Shown in pieces: positions 15,042 through 23,717 of a stretch of 64,000 nt of DNA. Origin of the DNA: Bacteroidota bacterium. GTDB lineage: Bacteria; Bacteroidota; Bacteroidia; Bacteroidales; WCHB1-69. A model generated the notes under the pieces. That model ran no database searches. It was not told where the DNA came from and worked only from the letters and a program-made list of their open reading frames with translations. The translations under genes were made by a program, and so were the position numbers. Each line of letters opens with the position of its first letter. Position 1 is the stretch's first letter. The DNA lies in contig JAEZOU010000003.1 in assembly GCA_023413895.1 (NCBI GenBank), forward strand, positions 1-64,000. The letters run 5' to 3'.

Positions 15042-16916
15042 ATGAAGAGAATAGTTCTTATATGGCTATTAGTAGGAATCTTCTTTACCATTTCTGCACA
15101 AAAGGATTTTTCACCATTTAGCTTCGGTTTATCTAAAGCTCGCAGCGACATTGAACGATTCCAAGTATTATACAACACCCATGCCGCAGCTATCGAAGCT
15201 GGCGTAAATGTAAACTACGCAGGCATCGACACGCTACACATAGAAATTCCACCCAAAGCCAAAAGAATCCCACTTACTCAATATAATGACTTTCAAAACG
15301 CCGTTTTTTTCGTAAAGAATCAAGCACAAACTTTCTACCTTTTCGACATGCAGCAACGTGCCGATACACTCATAGTTGAGAAATCCCTATTCGATAGTTT
15401 GGATTTCAGTTCCATACCACAACTGGCACACGGCACGCACCTACTAATCATTGAAGACCAAACCCCGTGGGTTGGCAAACGTGATGGTTATAACTATGGA
15501 GCAACTCGCCGCGACCTTCTACTAATTCATAACGGCAAAAGCGAAAATCGACCTATTTCGACCTACAACAACCCTCAAAGCCAACCAATATGTACATATT
15601 GCGCTGTTACCGAAACACCTAAGGTAATCAAAAACCTAACTATTCATCGCACTCCTGAATCCACATATAAAACCTATGTCTTCAACATTCTTCGGCAACA
15701 CAATGTGCAATTTGAGAACATTGCCATATACACACCTAAAAACGAATTTTACGGAGATGCAGCGTTCAATATTACCCATTGTTCCCATCTTTCAATGAAC
15801 CAAATCCACATCGACGGAACCTACTCGCAAACTAACCATTATGGATATGGAATCCAACTCAATAACCTTTGGAACTGCTGCTTTGAAAATATGAATGCTC
15901 ACGCCAACTGGGGAATTTTTGGCACCAATAATGTCAATAACGCCTTACTGATAAATTGCGACATCAATCGTTTCGATATCCACTGCTACGGACGAGACAT
16001 TATCATTCAAAATTGCCAATTCTCAAAACTTTACAACCAATTTTCATCTGTTTACGGACAAGTCAACTTCATTAATTGCAAATTCAGCGACTTCATTCCT
16101 GTACTCTTTGAACCTTCATATAACGCATACACACGTTTCGACCTTAAATTCACCAACTGTACCTTCAATGCTACCTCATCGCGCTATTTCCTAATTCAAG
16201 CGGGTAAACTAGACAACAATTTCAATACCAGACCTGAACTTCAGAAAAAGTGCCTTCCTAACATCACTATTAAAAATCTTATCGTAAACATCCCTGCAAA
16301 TGTCCCCAAAATCGTTCTACTTCAACCCAAAGGTGCAGTTTCAGAACAACTTTCTGTAGGATATATCAACCAAATAAAGATAGATGGTATATACTTCAAA
16401 AATGAGAAAAAAAGCAACTCGGCAACCTTTTCCCTTTCTTCTGCAAAAATTCAAACCGAACGCTCCCTCTCAATCGACATCAATGCACTTAATTTAATCC
16501 CTGCAGATAGAGATTTTGCCGAACTTAAAAACAAAAACAACAACCCTGCAGAGTTAATTTTAAATATCAATCACAATCCTCAAACTGACATAATACAAGT
16601 ACGTAATTCTAACCTAATATTCAATATTTCAGCACATAGCAAACATAAAATTCTATTTGAGCAATCGTTTCTCGGATTACGACAATGTACCACTCCAGCA
16701 AATAGCAAACAGCGCATATATCGCCGTTGCGACATCTATACCGATGGAGGTAAGAAGGAGTTTTGTATTGACGAAATGGGAACTTTTGAATATTGTAACT
16801 ATATCTTTGGTAAGAAAAAAAGTGGCTCTTCACTCTTCAATAATGAGAGTAATTCACCCCACGACACACCCCAACCCAACAATAGCAATCCCTCTTTTTA
16901 CAAAAAACAAAACTAA
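15042..16916 (+). CDS. Secreted right-handed beta-helix-like protein of unknown function
   Basis: A 624-residue protein with a signal peptide (residues 1-19, ending I-S-A-Q). From about residue 190 to 400 it has repeated short strands with N-C and C-x-F spacing (for example N-C-C-F-E-N, I-N-C-D-I-N, I-I-Q-N-C-Q-F, I-N-C-K-F-S, F-T-N-C-T-F-N), the pattern of a parallel beta-helix such as pectate lyase-like or surface carbohydrate-active proteins. No catalytic motif was recognised and there is no lipobox or clear C-terminal secretion domain. The C-terminus is Asn/Ser-rich. It begins 14 bases after the preceding terminator with no evident TAnnTTTG box. Fold is inferred from repeat pattern only. 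Confidence 0.8.
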   Translation: MKRIVLIWLLVGIFFTISAQKDFSPFSFGLSKARSDIERFQVLYNTHAAAIEAGVNVNYAGIDTLHIEIPPKAKRIPLTQYNDFQNAVFFVKNQAQTFYLFDMQQRADTLIVEKSLFDSLDFSSIPQLAHGTHLLIIEDQTPWVGKRDGYNYGATRRDLLLIHNGKSENRPISTYNNPQSQPICTYCAVTETPKVIKNLTIHRTPESTYKTYVFNILRQHNVQFENIAIYTPKNEFYGDAAFNITHCSHLSMNQIHIDGTYSQTNHYGYGIQLNNLWNCCFENMNAHANWGIFGTNNVNNALLINCDINRFDIHCYGRDIIIQNCQFSKLYNQFSSVYGQVNFINCKFSDFIPVLFEPSYNAYTRFDLKFTNCTFNATSSRYFLIQAGKLDNNFNTRPELQKKCLPNITIKNLIVNIPANVPKIVLLQPKGAVSEQLSVGYINQIKIDGIYFKNEKKSNSATFSLSSAKIQTERSLSIDINALNLIPADRDFAELKNKNNNPAELILNINHNPQTDIIQVRNSNLIFNISAHSKHKILFEQSFLGLRQCTTPANSKQRIYRRCDIYTDGGKKEFCIDEMGTFEYCNYIFGKKKSGSSLFNNESNSPHDTPQPNNSNPSFYKKQN

Positions 16917-16941
16917 ATAGTATTGGTAAGATATTTATTTA

Positions 16942-16949
16942 TATCTTTG
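16942..16949 (+). promoter_or_regulatory. -7 box of the pyrF-ispE unit
   Basis: TATCTTTG matches TAnnTTTG and lies about 50 bases before the pyrF ATG. Confidence 0.65.
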
Positions 16950-16998
16950 CCAAAAATAAATTGACAGATTTCAAAAATCATTCCAAAAAAAACACACT

Positions 16999-17865
16999 AT
17001 GATTATAGATAAACTTTACGCCCGAGTGGCTGAAAAAGGACATGTTTGCGTTGGGCTTGACACCGATTACAGCTATCTTCCTGCGCAATTTGCTGCACAA
17101 TTTTCTAACCTCAGCGACGCACTTTTTGAATTCAACAAGCGCATTATTGAAGCAACACTTGACTATGCCGCTTGCTATAAAGTTCAGATCGCCTACTACG
17201 AGTCGTTTGGCATGGCAGGCTTGATGGCATACAAACGCACATTGGAATATCTTCGCCAACGTGACGCCATTATCATTGCTGACATCAAGCGTGGCGACAT
17301 TGCCAAAACAGCAGAAATGTATGCCAAAGCACACTTCACTGGCGATTTTGAGGCAGATTTCATCACTCTAAATCCTTATATGGGAATGGATACTCTTACT
17401 CCATTTATGCCCTATTTCAAAGAACAAAACAAAGGTGCATTTGTATTGATTCGCACTTCCAATCCTGGCGCACAAGACATTGAGTATATCAACACCACTG
17501 ACAACCGTCACGTTTACAACATTGTAGGAGAAAAAATTAACACTTTGGGAAAAGAATTTATAGGTGAATGTGGTTTTTCTGCCATTGGCGGAGTGATGGG
17601 CTGCACCCACGCTGATGAAGCCAAAGAGGTTCGCGAAAGTTTAGACAGCACCTTCTTTCTCATTCCAGGTTATGGTGCACAAGGCGGCAAAGCTGAAGAT
17701 ATAGCCCTGTATCTCAAAGAGGGTAATGGTGGTGTGGTAAACGCCTCTCGCTCTATACTTTTAGCGTACAAGAAAGTTGAAAATGGAGAGAATAACTTTG
17801 AAGAGCACTCTCGTAACGAAGCCCTTAAAATGCGTAACGATATTTTAGGTGCTATTAAGAGATAG
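16999..17865 (+). CDS. pyrF: Orotidine 5'-phosphate decarboxylase (long, PyrF type 2)
   Basis: Decarboxylates OMP to UMP, the last step of de novo pyrimidine synthesis, in the cytoplasm. The 288-residue protein belongs to the longer PyrF group. The catalytic D-I-K-R-G-D (about residues 95-100) is intact, G-L-D-T-D begins the substrate site and the phosphate site region P-G-Y-G-A-Q-G-G lies near residue 222. Its stop codon overlaps a GTG and nearly abuts ispE, so the two are cotranscribed. Confidence 0.95.
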   Translation: MIIDKLYARVAEKGHVCVGLDTDYSYLPAQFAAQFSNLSDALFEFNKRIIEATLDYAACYKVQIAYYESFGMAGLMAYKRTLEYLRQRDAIIIADIKRGDIAKTAEMYAKAHFTGDFEADFITLNPYMGMDTLTPFMPYFKEQNKGAFVLIRTSNPGAQDIEYINTTDNRHVYNIVGEKINTLGKEFIGECGFSAIGGVMGCTHADEAKEVRESLDSTFFLIPGYGAQGGKAEDIALYLKEGNGGVVNASRSILLAYKKVENGENNFEEHSRNEALKMRNDILGAIKR

Positions 17866-17867
17866 TG

Positions 17868-18623
17868 ATGAATAGCGGCTTTAAAATCAATATCGGATTA
17901 CACATTACCGAGCGAATGTCTAATGGATTTCACAGGATAGAGAGTATTTTCTATCCTGTGGATTTAATTGAAGATAGCATTGAAATCACACCTCAGGCAG
18001 GAGAGACTACATTAGAAGTGTCAGGAGCAGACTTCACGTGCGAAATGGAGAAAAACCTATGCGTAAAAGCATACCGTCTGCTAGAGAAAGATTTTGGAAT
18101 TGGCGGAGTTCATATCCATTTAGAAAAGAAAATTCCTTCTGGTGCTGGTGTAGGCGGCGGGTCTGGAGACGCAGCAACAACGCTGATTCTTCTTAATAAG
18201 ATTTTTAATCTTGACCTTTCGAAAGAACAACTCAAAAATTATGCCGCTCAAATTGGAAGCGATATTCCTTTTTTTATAGACCGAGTCCCATCATACATAA
18301 CTGGACGAGGTGAAATTATTGAACCTATCAGTTTAGACCTTTCCCATACCGAAATAAAACTAAAATTTCCTGGAATCAACATTAGCACAAAAGAGGCTTA
18401 CTCGATGATCACTCCAAAAAACAATAGGATTGACTTGCGCGAAGCAACACAATTACCTATTGGAGAATGGAAAAAACATATAGTAAACGACTTTGAAGAG
18501 CCACTATTTCAGAAATATCCAATCTTAGGAGAGATAAAGGAAAGTTTCTATAAAGAAGGAGCCGAATACGCATCCCTTTCAGGTAGCGGTTCGGCTATAT
18601 TTGCTATTTTCAAAAAGAAATAG
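17868..18623 (+). CDS. ispE: 4-diphosphocytidyl-2-C-methyl-D-erythritol kinase
   Basis: Phosphorylates CDP-methylerythritol in the MEP isoprenoid pathway. The 251-residue GHMP kinase has K-I-N-I-G-L near the N-terminus, the ATP loop P-S-G-A-G-V-G-G-G-S-G-D-A-A (about 94-107) and the C-terminal S-G-S-G-S-A-I-F. A GTG at 17865, overlapping the pyrF stop, would add one residue; the ATG at 17868 is preferred. Slightly shorter than E. coli IspE (283). Converges on rpsT. Confidence 0.92.
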   Translation: MNSGFKINIGLHITERMSNGFHRIESIFYPVDLIEDSIEITPQAGETTLEVSGADFTCEMEKNLCVKAYRLLEKDFGIGGVHIHLEKKIPSGAGVGGGSGDAATTLILLNKIFNLDLSKEQLKNYAAQIGSDIPFFIDRVPSYITGRGEIIEPISLDLSHTEIKLKFPGINISTKEAYSMITPKNNRIDLREATQLPIGEWKKHIVNDFEEPLFQKYPILGEIKESFYKEGAEYASLSGSGSAIFAIFKKK

Positions 18624-18629
18624 ACTTTA

Positions 18630-18658
18630 AAAAGAAAAACGTAATATTACATTACGTT
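18630..18658 (-). terminator. rpsT terminator overlapping its stop codon
   Basis: AACGTAAT 18638-18645 pairs with ATTACGTT 18651-18658 around a 5-base loop. On the minus strand the stem is followed by a T-rich run. The rpsT stop codon lies inside the loop. Confidence 0.55.
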
Positions 18659-18898
18659 AATTTTCTTGGCTAAACCAGATTTTAAGTTAGCAGCTTTATT
18701 CTTGTGAATAATACCTTTTTTCACCAACTTGTCGATAATAGAAACAACCTTAGGCATTTTACCTTCAGCAACTGATTTATCAGAGGTTAATCTAATATCT
18801 TTTAATGCATTACGCATAGTTTTAGCGTAATATCTGTTTTGTAATCTTTTGCTATTATTAGCTCTAATTCTTTTTTTTGCAGACTTGTGATTTGCCAT
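18647..18898 (-). CDS. rpsT: 30S ribosomal protein S20
   Basis: An 83-residue, very basic protein beginning M-A-N-H-K-S-A-K-K-R-I-R, the S20 signature, with K-G-I-I-H-K-N-K-A-A near the C-terminus. Binds 16S rRNA in the small subunit. Length is typical. Own promoter upstream, terminator at its end. Confidence 0.97.
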   Translation of the reverse strand: MANHKSAKKRIRANNSKRLQNRYYAKTMRNALKDIRLTSDKSVAEGKMPKVVSIIDKLVKKGIIHKNKAANLKSGLAKKINVM

Positions 18899-18944
18899 TA
18901 CTTTGTTATTTTTTTCTTTCTTATGTTACTATTTTTTAGGGTTG

Positions 18945-18952
18945 CAAAAATA
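18945..18952 (-). promoter_or_regulatory. -7 box of rpsT
   Basis: Minus strand TATTTTTG, followed by a leader of about 40 bases to the S20 ATG. Confidence 0.7.
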
Positions 18953-18987
18953 CAACTTTTTTCCATACGAACCTCACATTCCTAAAA

Positions 18988-20118
18988 TTATTCAGAATAA
19001 TTAATATTTTTCATTTTAGGAAACTGATTATCAATAAATTGGGAAACCTCTTCAATACTCATTCCATACATTTTTCTTCCCTCTTTCACCAAACTTTCAA
19101 ATGATTTTACATCATTTAAGTAATAAAAACACTCTAGTTTTGCGCACCACAAATCCCAAAACAAGGGTAAAATTCCATTTAAATTCTCGAAACAAAGGGC
19201 CGCATCACTATATTCTTTAGCTTCTAATCGAGCAAAACCAGCAAAAAAGAGAAAAATAGGCGCATCGCCACAATAAGGAATCAACTGATACACATTTTTT
19301 TCTGTAGCTTCCACATCTCCTGCACACGCATTATAAATCAACTCATGTAGTTGTACTGCACGAGGATCAAAATTGGGCGCTACATCTGCTTCAAAACGAG
19401 CAATAAAATTATCGTAGTCATCTTCAAACAAACTCTTTAAATAAAGTTGCCAATAGATAGGATAATCCGACAACTGCATTCGATTTTCGGATAGTGATTG
19501 CATTGCCAACTTTGTATTTCCTGCAATTATCGCATCATTAATTTTTGCAAATTCTGCAGTAGCTCCTCCAGGATTTGTTCTCTCCATAATCTGATATAAC
19601 ATCCAGTAATTCAAATCATTTATCATTGATGAGGAGAGATTATAGAAAAATCCATCTTGGATTTTAATTTCATTATCCACCACTGCCAACTGCCAATCGT
19701 CAATTCTGAGTGTTAAATCGTTATAAAGATGCGTAACAAAATGGAAGACACTATCTTTTTGATAAACACTTGTACACATAAAATGGCCACCATTATTAAT
19801 GGTTTCTACCAAGTTAAGGACCACATTTTGAAAATATGCATCAAAGAAAAAAGTTCCAAAATCGGAGTCAAAACTACTCTTAATCAACGAATTTTCTGAA
19901 ACTTGATTTTTTGCAAACAATTTATCAAACGTTTGTAGCAGGAGTGCGGTATCGCCACAATTCACTGCCGACTCCCATTGTTGTGCAAACTTCACCACAG
20001 TAACACTATCCAACACCAATGGTGTAATTTCTGTTGATTGTGATTTTTTCTTACAGGAGAAGCTAAGAATCCCCACTATGCACAAAAGTATAGGGAACAA
20101 CAATTTTCGGATATTCAT
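18988..20118 (-). CDS. Lipoprotein of unknown function, helical-repeat C-terminus
   Basis: A 376-residue protein with a lipoprotein signal (lipobox L-S-F-S-C, Cys22) followed by K-K-K, so probably envelope-anchored. Residues about 40-180 look like a mixed alpha/beta domain; residues 190-350 are helical, with repeated hydrophobic/aromatic spacing that suggests degenerate TPR units. I do not recognise the family. It begins 3 bases after tgt ends, in the place where an LptG-type permease gene often follows tgt in Bacteroidales. Confidence 0.8.
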   Translation of the reverse strand: MNIRKLLFPILLCIVGILSFSCKKKSQSTEITPLVLDSVTVVKFAQQWESAVNCGDTALLLQTFDKLFAKNQVSENSLIKSSFDSDFGTFFFDAYFQNVVLNLVETINNGGHFMCTSVYQKDSVFHFVTHLYNDLTLRIDDWQLAVVDNEIKIQDGFFYNLSSSMINDLNYWMLYQIMERTNPGGATAEFAKINDAIIAGNTKLAMQSLSENRMQLSDYPIYWQLYLKSLFEDDYDNFIARFEADVAPNFDPRAVQLHELIYNACAGDVEATEKNVYQLIPYCGDAPIFLFFAGFARLEAKEYSDAALCFENLNGILPLFWDLWCAKLECFYYLNDVKSFESLVKEGRKMYGMSIEEVSQFIDNQFPKMKNINYSE

Positions 20119-20121
20119 AAA

Positions 20122-21255
20122 CTAGAGTTTTCGTGTAATTTTAGGCATAATTTCATTTTTCCAAGAAGAGAAAGTTCCCTCTTGGATCTTTTTGCGAGCG
20201 GTTTTTACAAGATCCAAATAGAAATGTAGATTATGCAAACTTCCAATCATCGGACCGAGCATTTCTCCAGCAGTATAGAGGTGACGCAGATAAGCGCGAG
20301 AATATTCTCTATCTGCCCACAAATCGCTTTGTGAGTCAATCGGAGTGAAATCATTTTTCCATTTTTCATTCCGCATATTCATCATTCCCTCCCAGGTAAA
20401 AATCATTCCATTTCTTCCGTTACGTGTTGGCATAACGCAATCGAACATATCCACTCCCATCGCAATTCCTTCCAAGATATTAGCAGGAGTTCCAACCCCC
20501 ATCAGGTATCGAGGTTTGTCGGCAGGCAAAATTTGACAACAGATTTCGGTCATTTCGTACATTAAATCGGTAGGTTCTCCAACTGAAACCCCACCGATAG
20601 CGTTGCCTTCACGATTCATGGAAGCGATAAATTCTGCAGATTTCACGCGCAGATCGCGAAACACACTACCTTGAACTATCGGGAACAAAGTTTGCGAATA
20701 GCCATATTTAGGTTCTGTTTCGTCGAAACGAGTACAACAACGTTTCAGCCAATTATGCGTAATTTGCATCGATTTTTCTGCATATTCATACTCACATGGA
20801 TATGGAGTACACTCATCGAAAGCCATAACAATATCAGCACCTATTGTACGCTGAATATCCATTACACGTTCCGGACTAAAAAGATGGCGAGAACCATCAA
20901 TATGGGAGCGAAACCACACTCCTTCTTCGGGTTTTATCTTGCGCATTGGGCTCAGTGAAAACACTTGAAATCCACCACTATCAGTAAGTATGGGGCGGTC
21001 CCACCCATTAAATTTGTGCAATCCACCTGCATTTTCCAGCACTTCCAATCCAGGACGCAAATAGAGATGATAGGTATTCCCCAAAATAATTTGAGCTTTA
21101 ATATCCTCTTTCACATTACTGATATGGACAGCTTTTACAGCGCCCACTGTTCCAACAGGCATAAAAATAGGAGTTTCAATCTCTCCATGATCTGTTTTTA
21201 CCCGACCTGTACGGGCATGACTCTTAGGGTCGTTTTTCTCAATTATAAACTGCAT
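20122..21255 (-). CDS. tgt: tRNA-guanine transglycosylase
   Basis: Exchanges guanine 34 of GUN-anticodon tRNAs for preQ1. The 377-residue TIM-barrel enzyme has the nucleophile and substrate motifs D-S-G-G-F-Q-V-F-S-L, G-G-V-S-V-G-E-P and L-M-G-V-G-T-P, and D-C-V-M-P-T-R-N-G-R, which holds the catalytic Asp. The expected zinc ligands (C-x-C-x2-C) are not evident in the C-terminal part I can read, which instead has R-A-Y-L-R-H-L; this is common in Bacteroidota descriptions only as far as I can recall. The frame extends to 21288, but the promoter box at 21275-21282 lies inside the extension, so the Met at 21255 is used. Confidence 0.94.
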   Translation of the reverse strand: MQFIIEKNDPKSHARTGRVKTDHGEIETPIFMPVGTVGAVKAVHISNVKEDIKAQIILGNTYHLYLRPGLEVLENAGGLHKFNGWDRPILTDSGGFQVFSLSPMRKIKPEEGVWFRSHIDGSRHLFSPERVMDIQRTIGADIVMAFDECTPYPCEYEYAEKSMQITHNWLKRCCTRFDETEPKYGYSQTLFPIVQGSVFRDLRVKSAEFIASMNREGNAIGGVSVGEPTDLMYEMTEICCQILPADKPRYLMGVGTPANILEGIAMGVDMFDCVMPTRNGRNGMIFTWEGMMNMRNEKWKNDFTPIDSQSDLWADREYSRAYLRHLYTAGEMLGPMIGSLHNLHFYLDLVKTARKKIQEGTFSSWKNEIMPKITRKL

Positions 21256-21274
21256 TTTGTTAGTAATTTCCACG

Positions 21275-21282
21275 CAAAAATA
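21275..21282 (-). promoter_or_regulatory. -7 box of tgt
   Basis: Minus strand TATTTTTG, 20 bases before the chosen ATG, supporting the short N-terminus. Divergent from the box at 21306-21313. Confidence 0.65.
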
Positions 21283-21305
21283 CAACAAATTTCATTTATC
21301 TTTAT

Positions 21306-21313
21306 TACTTTTG
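21306..21313 (+). promoter_or_regulatory. -7 box of the glycosyltransferase/sigma factor unit
   Basis: TACTTTTG, 24 bases before the ATG at 21337. Back to back with the tgt promoter. Confidence 0.7.
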
Positions 21314-21336
21314 CCATTTAAACTATTAACTATATA

Positions 21337-22476
21337 ATGTTCAGTCTTATTATCACATCTCTACCTGAGATTTCTACTTTTATATTTGCAGGGATTGTAT
21401 TTGTGCAAATTCTCTACTATTGCTTTCTTTTTTTTAGATTTTCCTTTTACAAAAGAAAAGAAAGACCCAATACTCATCAATATCCAATATCAATTGTTAT
21501 AGCGGCAAAAGACCAAGCTCATCAACTTATCAATCTGATTCCAAAGCTTTTAGAACAAAACTATCCTACTTTTGAATTGGTAATTATCAGTGATAACTCT
21601 AATGACGAGACTGCACATTTGATTAAAGAGTTCAAGCAAACACACGAAAATATAAAATTCACCAATCTTGACTCTGCCGTTACAACCATCAAGGGGCGAA
21701 AATTTCCCATTTCTATCGGTATCAAAACTGCCACTTACGATCACATTTTGTTCACAGAACCTGATTGTATTCCCTCTTCTAAAGAGTGGCTAGCCAATAT
21801 GGCACGGAATTTTCAACAAAAAAAGGAGATAATTGTCGGCTATAGCACTTACGAAAACAAAAAAGGATTATTTAATTCACTCATTCATTACGATCAGCTC
21901 CACAATGCTATACTCTATTTCTCTTGCATACTTGCCAAAATTCCTTATATGGGCAATGGTAAAAATATGGCATATTCCCGCGAAGTATTTTATAAACGTA
22001 AAGGATTTGCAGGATTGAGTCACATTCAATTAGGAGAAGACGACCTATTTATCAACAGAGCGGCTACATCAGATAATTGTACAATAGAAATTTCCCCCAA
22101 CTCACATATAATCTCTTCTGCACGTGGAAACTTTAAAAATTGGTTTCACACTAAGAGATTCCGTTACAGCACCCGCAATCTATACACATCAAAAGTGCGA
22201 TTTCATTTAAACACGTATGGTTTTAGCAATCCTTTATGCTATATTTTTCTTGGACTTTCACTCTATTTCACACTCACTACTCATAATTTTCTCTTTCTTT
22301 ACATTACTTGTGGCGTTTTCTTCCTGAAATTACTGTTCCAATACCTTGCTTTTGGGTTTGCTGCATCAAAATTAAACGAAAAAAAACTTATTCCTTATAT
22401 TCTCTTTTTAGACATCATTTCAACATTCATTAATGCCTTGATCTTTTTCCGGGCAAGGCTTTCAAACACAAAGTAA
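21337..22476 (+). CDS. Membrane glycosyltransferase, family 2
   Basis: A 379-residue GT-A enzyme anchored by an N-terminal helix (about 12-33) and two to three C-terminal helices (about 290-375), like processive or membrane-bound GT2 enzymes. V-I-A-A-K-D-Q begins the nucleotide-sugar site, E-P-D-C is the DxD-type metal site and G-E-D-D-L-F-I-N is the catalytic base region. The Q-x-x-R-W motif is replaced by K-R-F-R-Y. Substrate unknown. Its stop codon shares one base with the start of the sigma factor gene, so the two are translationally coupled. Confidence 0.88.
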   Translation: MFSLIITSLPEISTFIFAGIVFVQILYYCFLFFRFSFYKRKERPNTHQYPISIVIAAKDQAHQLINLIPKLLEQNYPTFELVIISDNSNDETAHLIKEFKQTHENIKFTNLDSAVTTIKGRKFPISIGIKTATYDHILFTEPDCIPSSKEWLANMARNFQQKKEIIVGYSTYENKKGLFNSLIHYDQLHNAILYFSCILAKIPYMGNGKNMAYSREVFYKRKGFAGLSHIQLGEDDLFINRAATSDNCTIEISPNSHIISSARGNFKNWFHTKRFRYSTRNLYTSKVRFHLNTYGFSNPLCYIFLGLSLYFTLTTHNFLFLYITCGVFFLKLLFQYLAFGFAASKLNEKKLIPYILFLDIISTFINALIFFRARLSNTK

Positions 22477-23081
22477 TGGAATTTTTAACGACAAGTAAAG
22501 ATAAAGCCCAACGGGATTACCGCTTACTGCGCGATGCATTAGACAATAACAATCAAAAAGCATACGCAGAGTTGATGGGATTGTACAAAAATTCGCTTTA
22601 TCTTTTATTACTAAAAATGATGAATGACCCCGATGATGCAGAAGACTTAACTTTGGAAGCTTTTGGAAAAGCATTTAACAATTTGGATAAATATTCTCCA
22701 GAATATGCGTTTTCTACATGGCTTTACAAAATTGCCATCAACCATTGCATTGACTATATGCGTAAACGCAATAACAAACCATATTGCTTGGGATACGATT
22801 CTTGCGGAACAGATGCAATTGCTGAAGAGTATGTACGTACTTCTGTTCCAACGCCAGAAGATACAGTTATTGCAAAACAGAATGCATTAGAAATGAGAGA
22901 TTTGGTTCAAAAGTTACGTCCTAAATATCGCGAACTGATTGAGTTGCGTTATTTCCAAGAATTAAGTTACGAAGAGATTGCTCAGCAACTCAACATCTCT
23001 CTTTCAAATGTTAAAGTATTACTTTTCCGCGCGAAGGAGATGCTCTCCAATATGATTAAAAATCGACGAGACAATCTATAA
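22476..23081 (+). CDS. ECF-type RNA polymerase sigma factor
   Basis: A 201-residue sigma-70 family factor with only regions 2 and 4. Region 2 includes D-A-E-D-L-T-L-E-A-F and F-S-T-W-L-Y-K-I-A-I-N-H-C-I-D; region 4 has L-S-Y-E-E-I-A-Q-Q-L-N-I-S and N-V-K-V-L-L-F-R-A-K, the -35 binding helix-turn-helix. The linker (about 105-135) is longer than usual and has two Cys near its start. No recognisable anti-sigma factor follows, but a small membrane protein gene does. Start overlaps the upstream stop by one base. Confidence 0.92.
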   Translation: MEFLTTSKDKAQRDYRLLRDALDNNNQKAYAELMGLYKNSLYLLLLKMMNDPDDAEDLTLEAFGKAFNNLDKYSPEYAFSTWLYKIAINHCIDYMRKRNNKPYCLGYDSCGTDAIAEEYVRTSVPTPEDTVIAKQNALEMRDLVQKLRPKYRELIELRYFQELSYEEIAQQLNISLSNVKVLLFRAKEMLSNMIKNRRDNL

Positions 23082-23094
23082 TCTCCTTGATAAG

Positions 23095-23526
23095 ATGGCA
23101 ACTTTAATAATTGCAGCGGGACGAACAAAATTTGCTCTTCAGATTCCACATAAAATCCTGATTAACGGGCAATTCATTGGTATAATGAAATCACCTGAAA
23201 TTAAGATTCAGATGCCAGCAGGAAATTACCAAATTGCCATTCAAAGCATAGTTCCTTACTTCGGAGCCGCTACAATGGTAAAAATTGAAGAAGGTGTTGA
23301 CAACATCTTGACTTTCAGCGACCGAGAAAAATGGTGGGATATTCTCTTTGGAATTGACTTAATTCTGTGGCTTGCTAAATTTTTCTTTGAACTTCCTCAT
23401 CCTTGGGAACTTATATACGAAATCTCTACAAATGGATATTTCATACTTTGGATTGTTTACGAATTGATTATCCGAAAACGATATTTCAAACTCGACTATC
23501 AACAAAAAATCAGAAAATCATCTTAA
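23095..23526 (+). CDS. Small membrane protein with PEGA-like N-terminus, unknown function
   Basis: A 143-residue protein. Residues 1-75 are beta-rich with I-L-I-N-G-Q-F-I-G and P-A-G-N-Y-Q-I spacing, resembling a PEGA-type surface domain. Residues 80-130 contain two hydrophobic segments around a P-H-P-W turn, forming a membrane hairpin. No Cys or His pattern of a zinc anti-sigma factor is present. It follows the sigma factor by 13 bases and may be part of the same unit. I do not recognise the family. Confidence 0.7.
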   Translation: MATLIIAAGRTKFALQIPHKILINGQFIGIMKSPEIKIQMPAGNYQIAIQSIVPYFGAATMVKIEEGVDNILTFSDREKWWDILFGIDLILWLAKFFFELPHPWELIYEISTNGYFILWIVYELIIRKRYFKLDYQQKIRKSS

Positions 23527-23651
23527 AGATTTACAATTTTTGTCTGACGACAAGCAAACGCATAGAATTTCTGGATAGATGAAATTGTTTGCTTATGCTA
23601 TTGGATAACAATAGATGGTTGTCCATAGGCAAGAGTGTCATTTTATTGATA

Positions 23652-23688
23652 AAAAAGCAGAACCAGAAAAAATCTGATTCTGCTTTTG
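23652..23688. terminator. Bidirectional terminator
   Basis: AGCAGAACCAGA 23656-23667 pairs with TCTGATTCTGCT 23673-23684 with one mismatch, flanked by A and T runs on both sides. Suits both the plus-strand sigma factor unit and the minus-strand ornithine carbamoyltransferase gene. Confidence 0.8.
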
Positions 23689-23717
23689 ATAATAATCTAT
23701 TAAAATTAAAACTTAAA

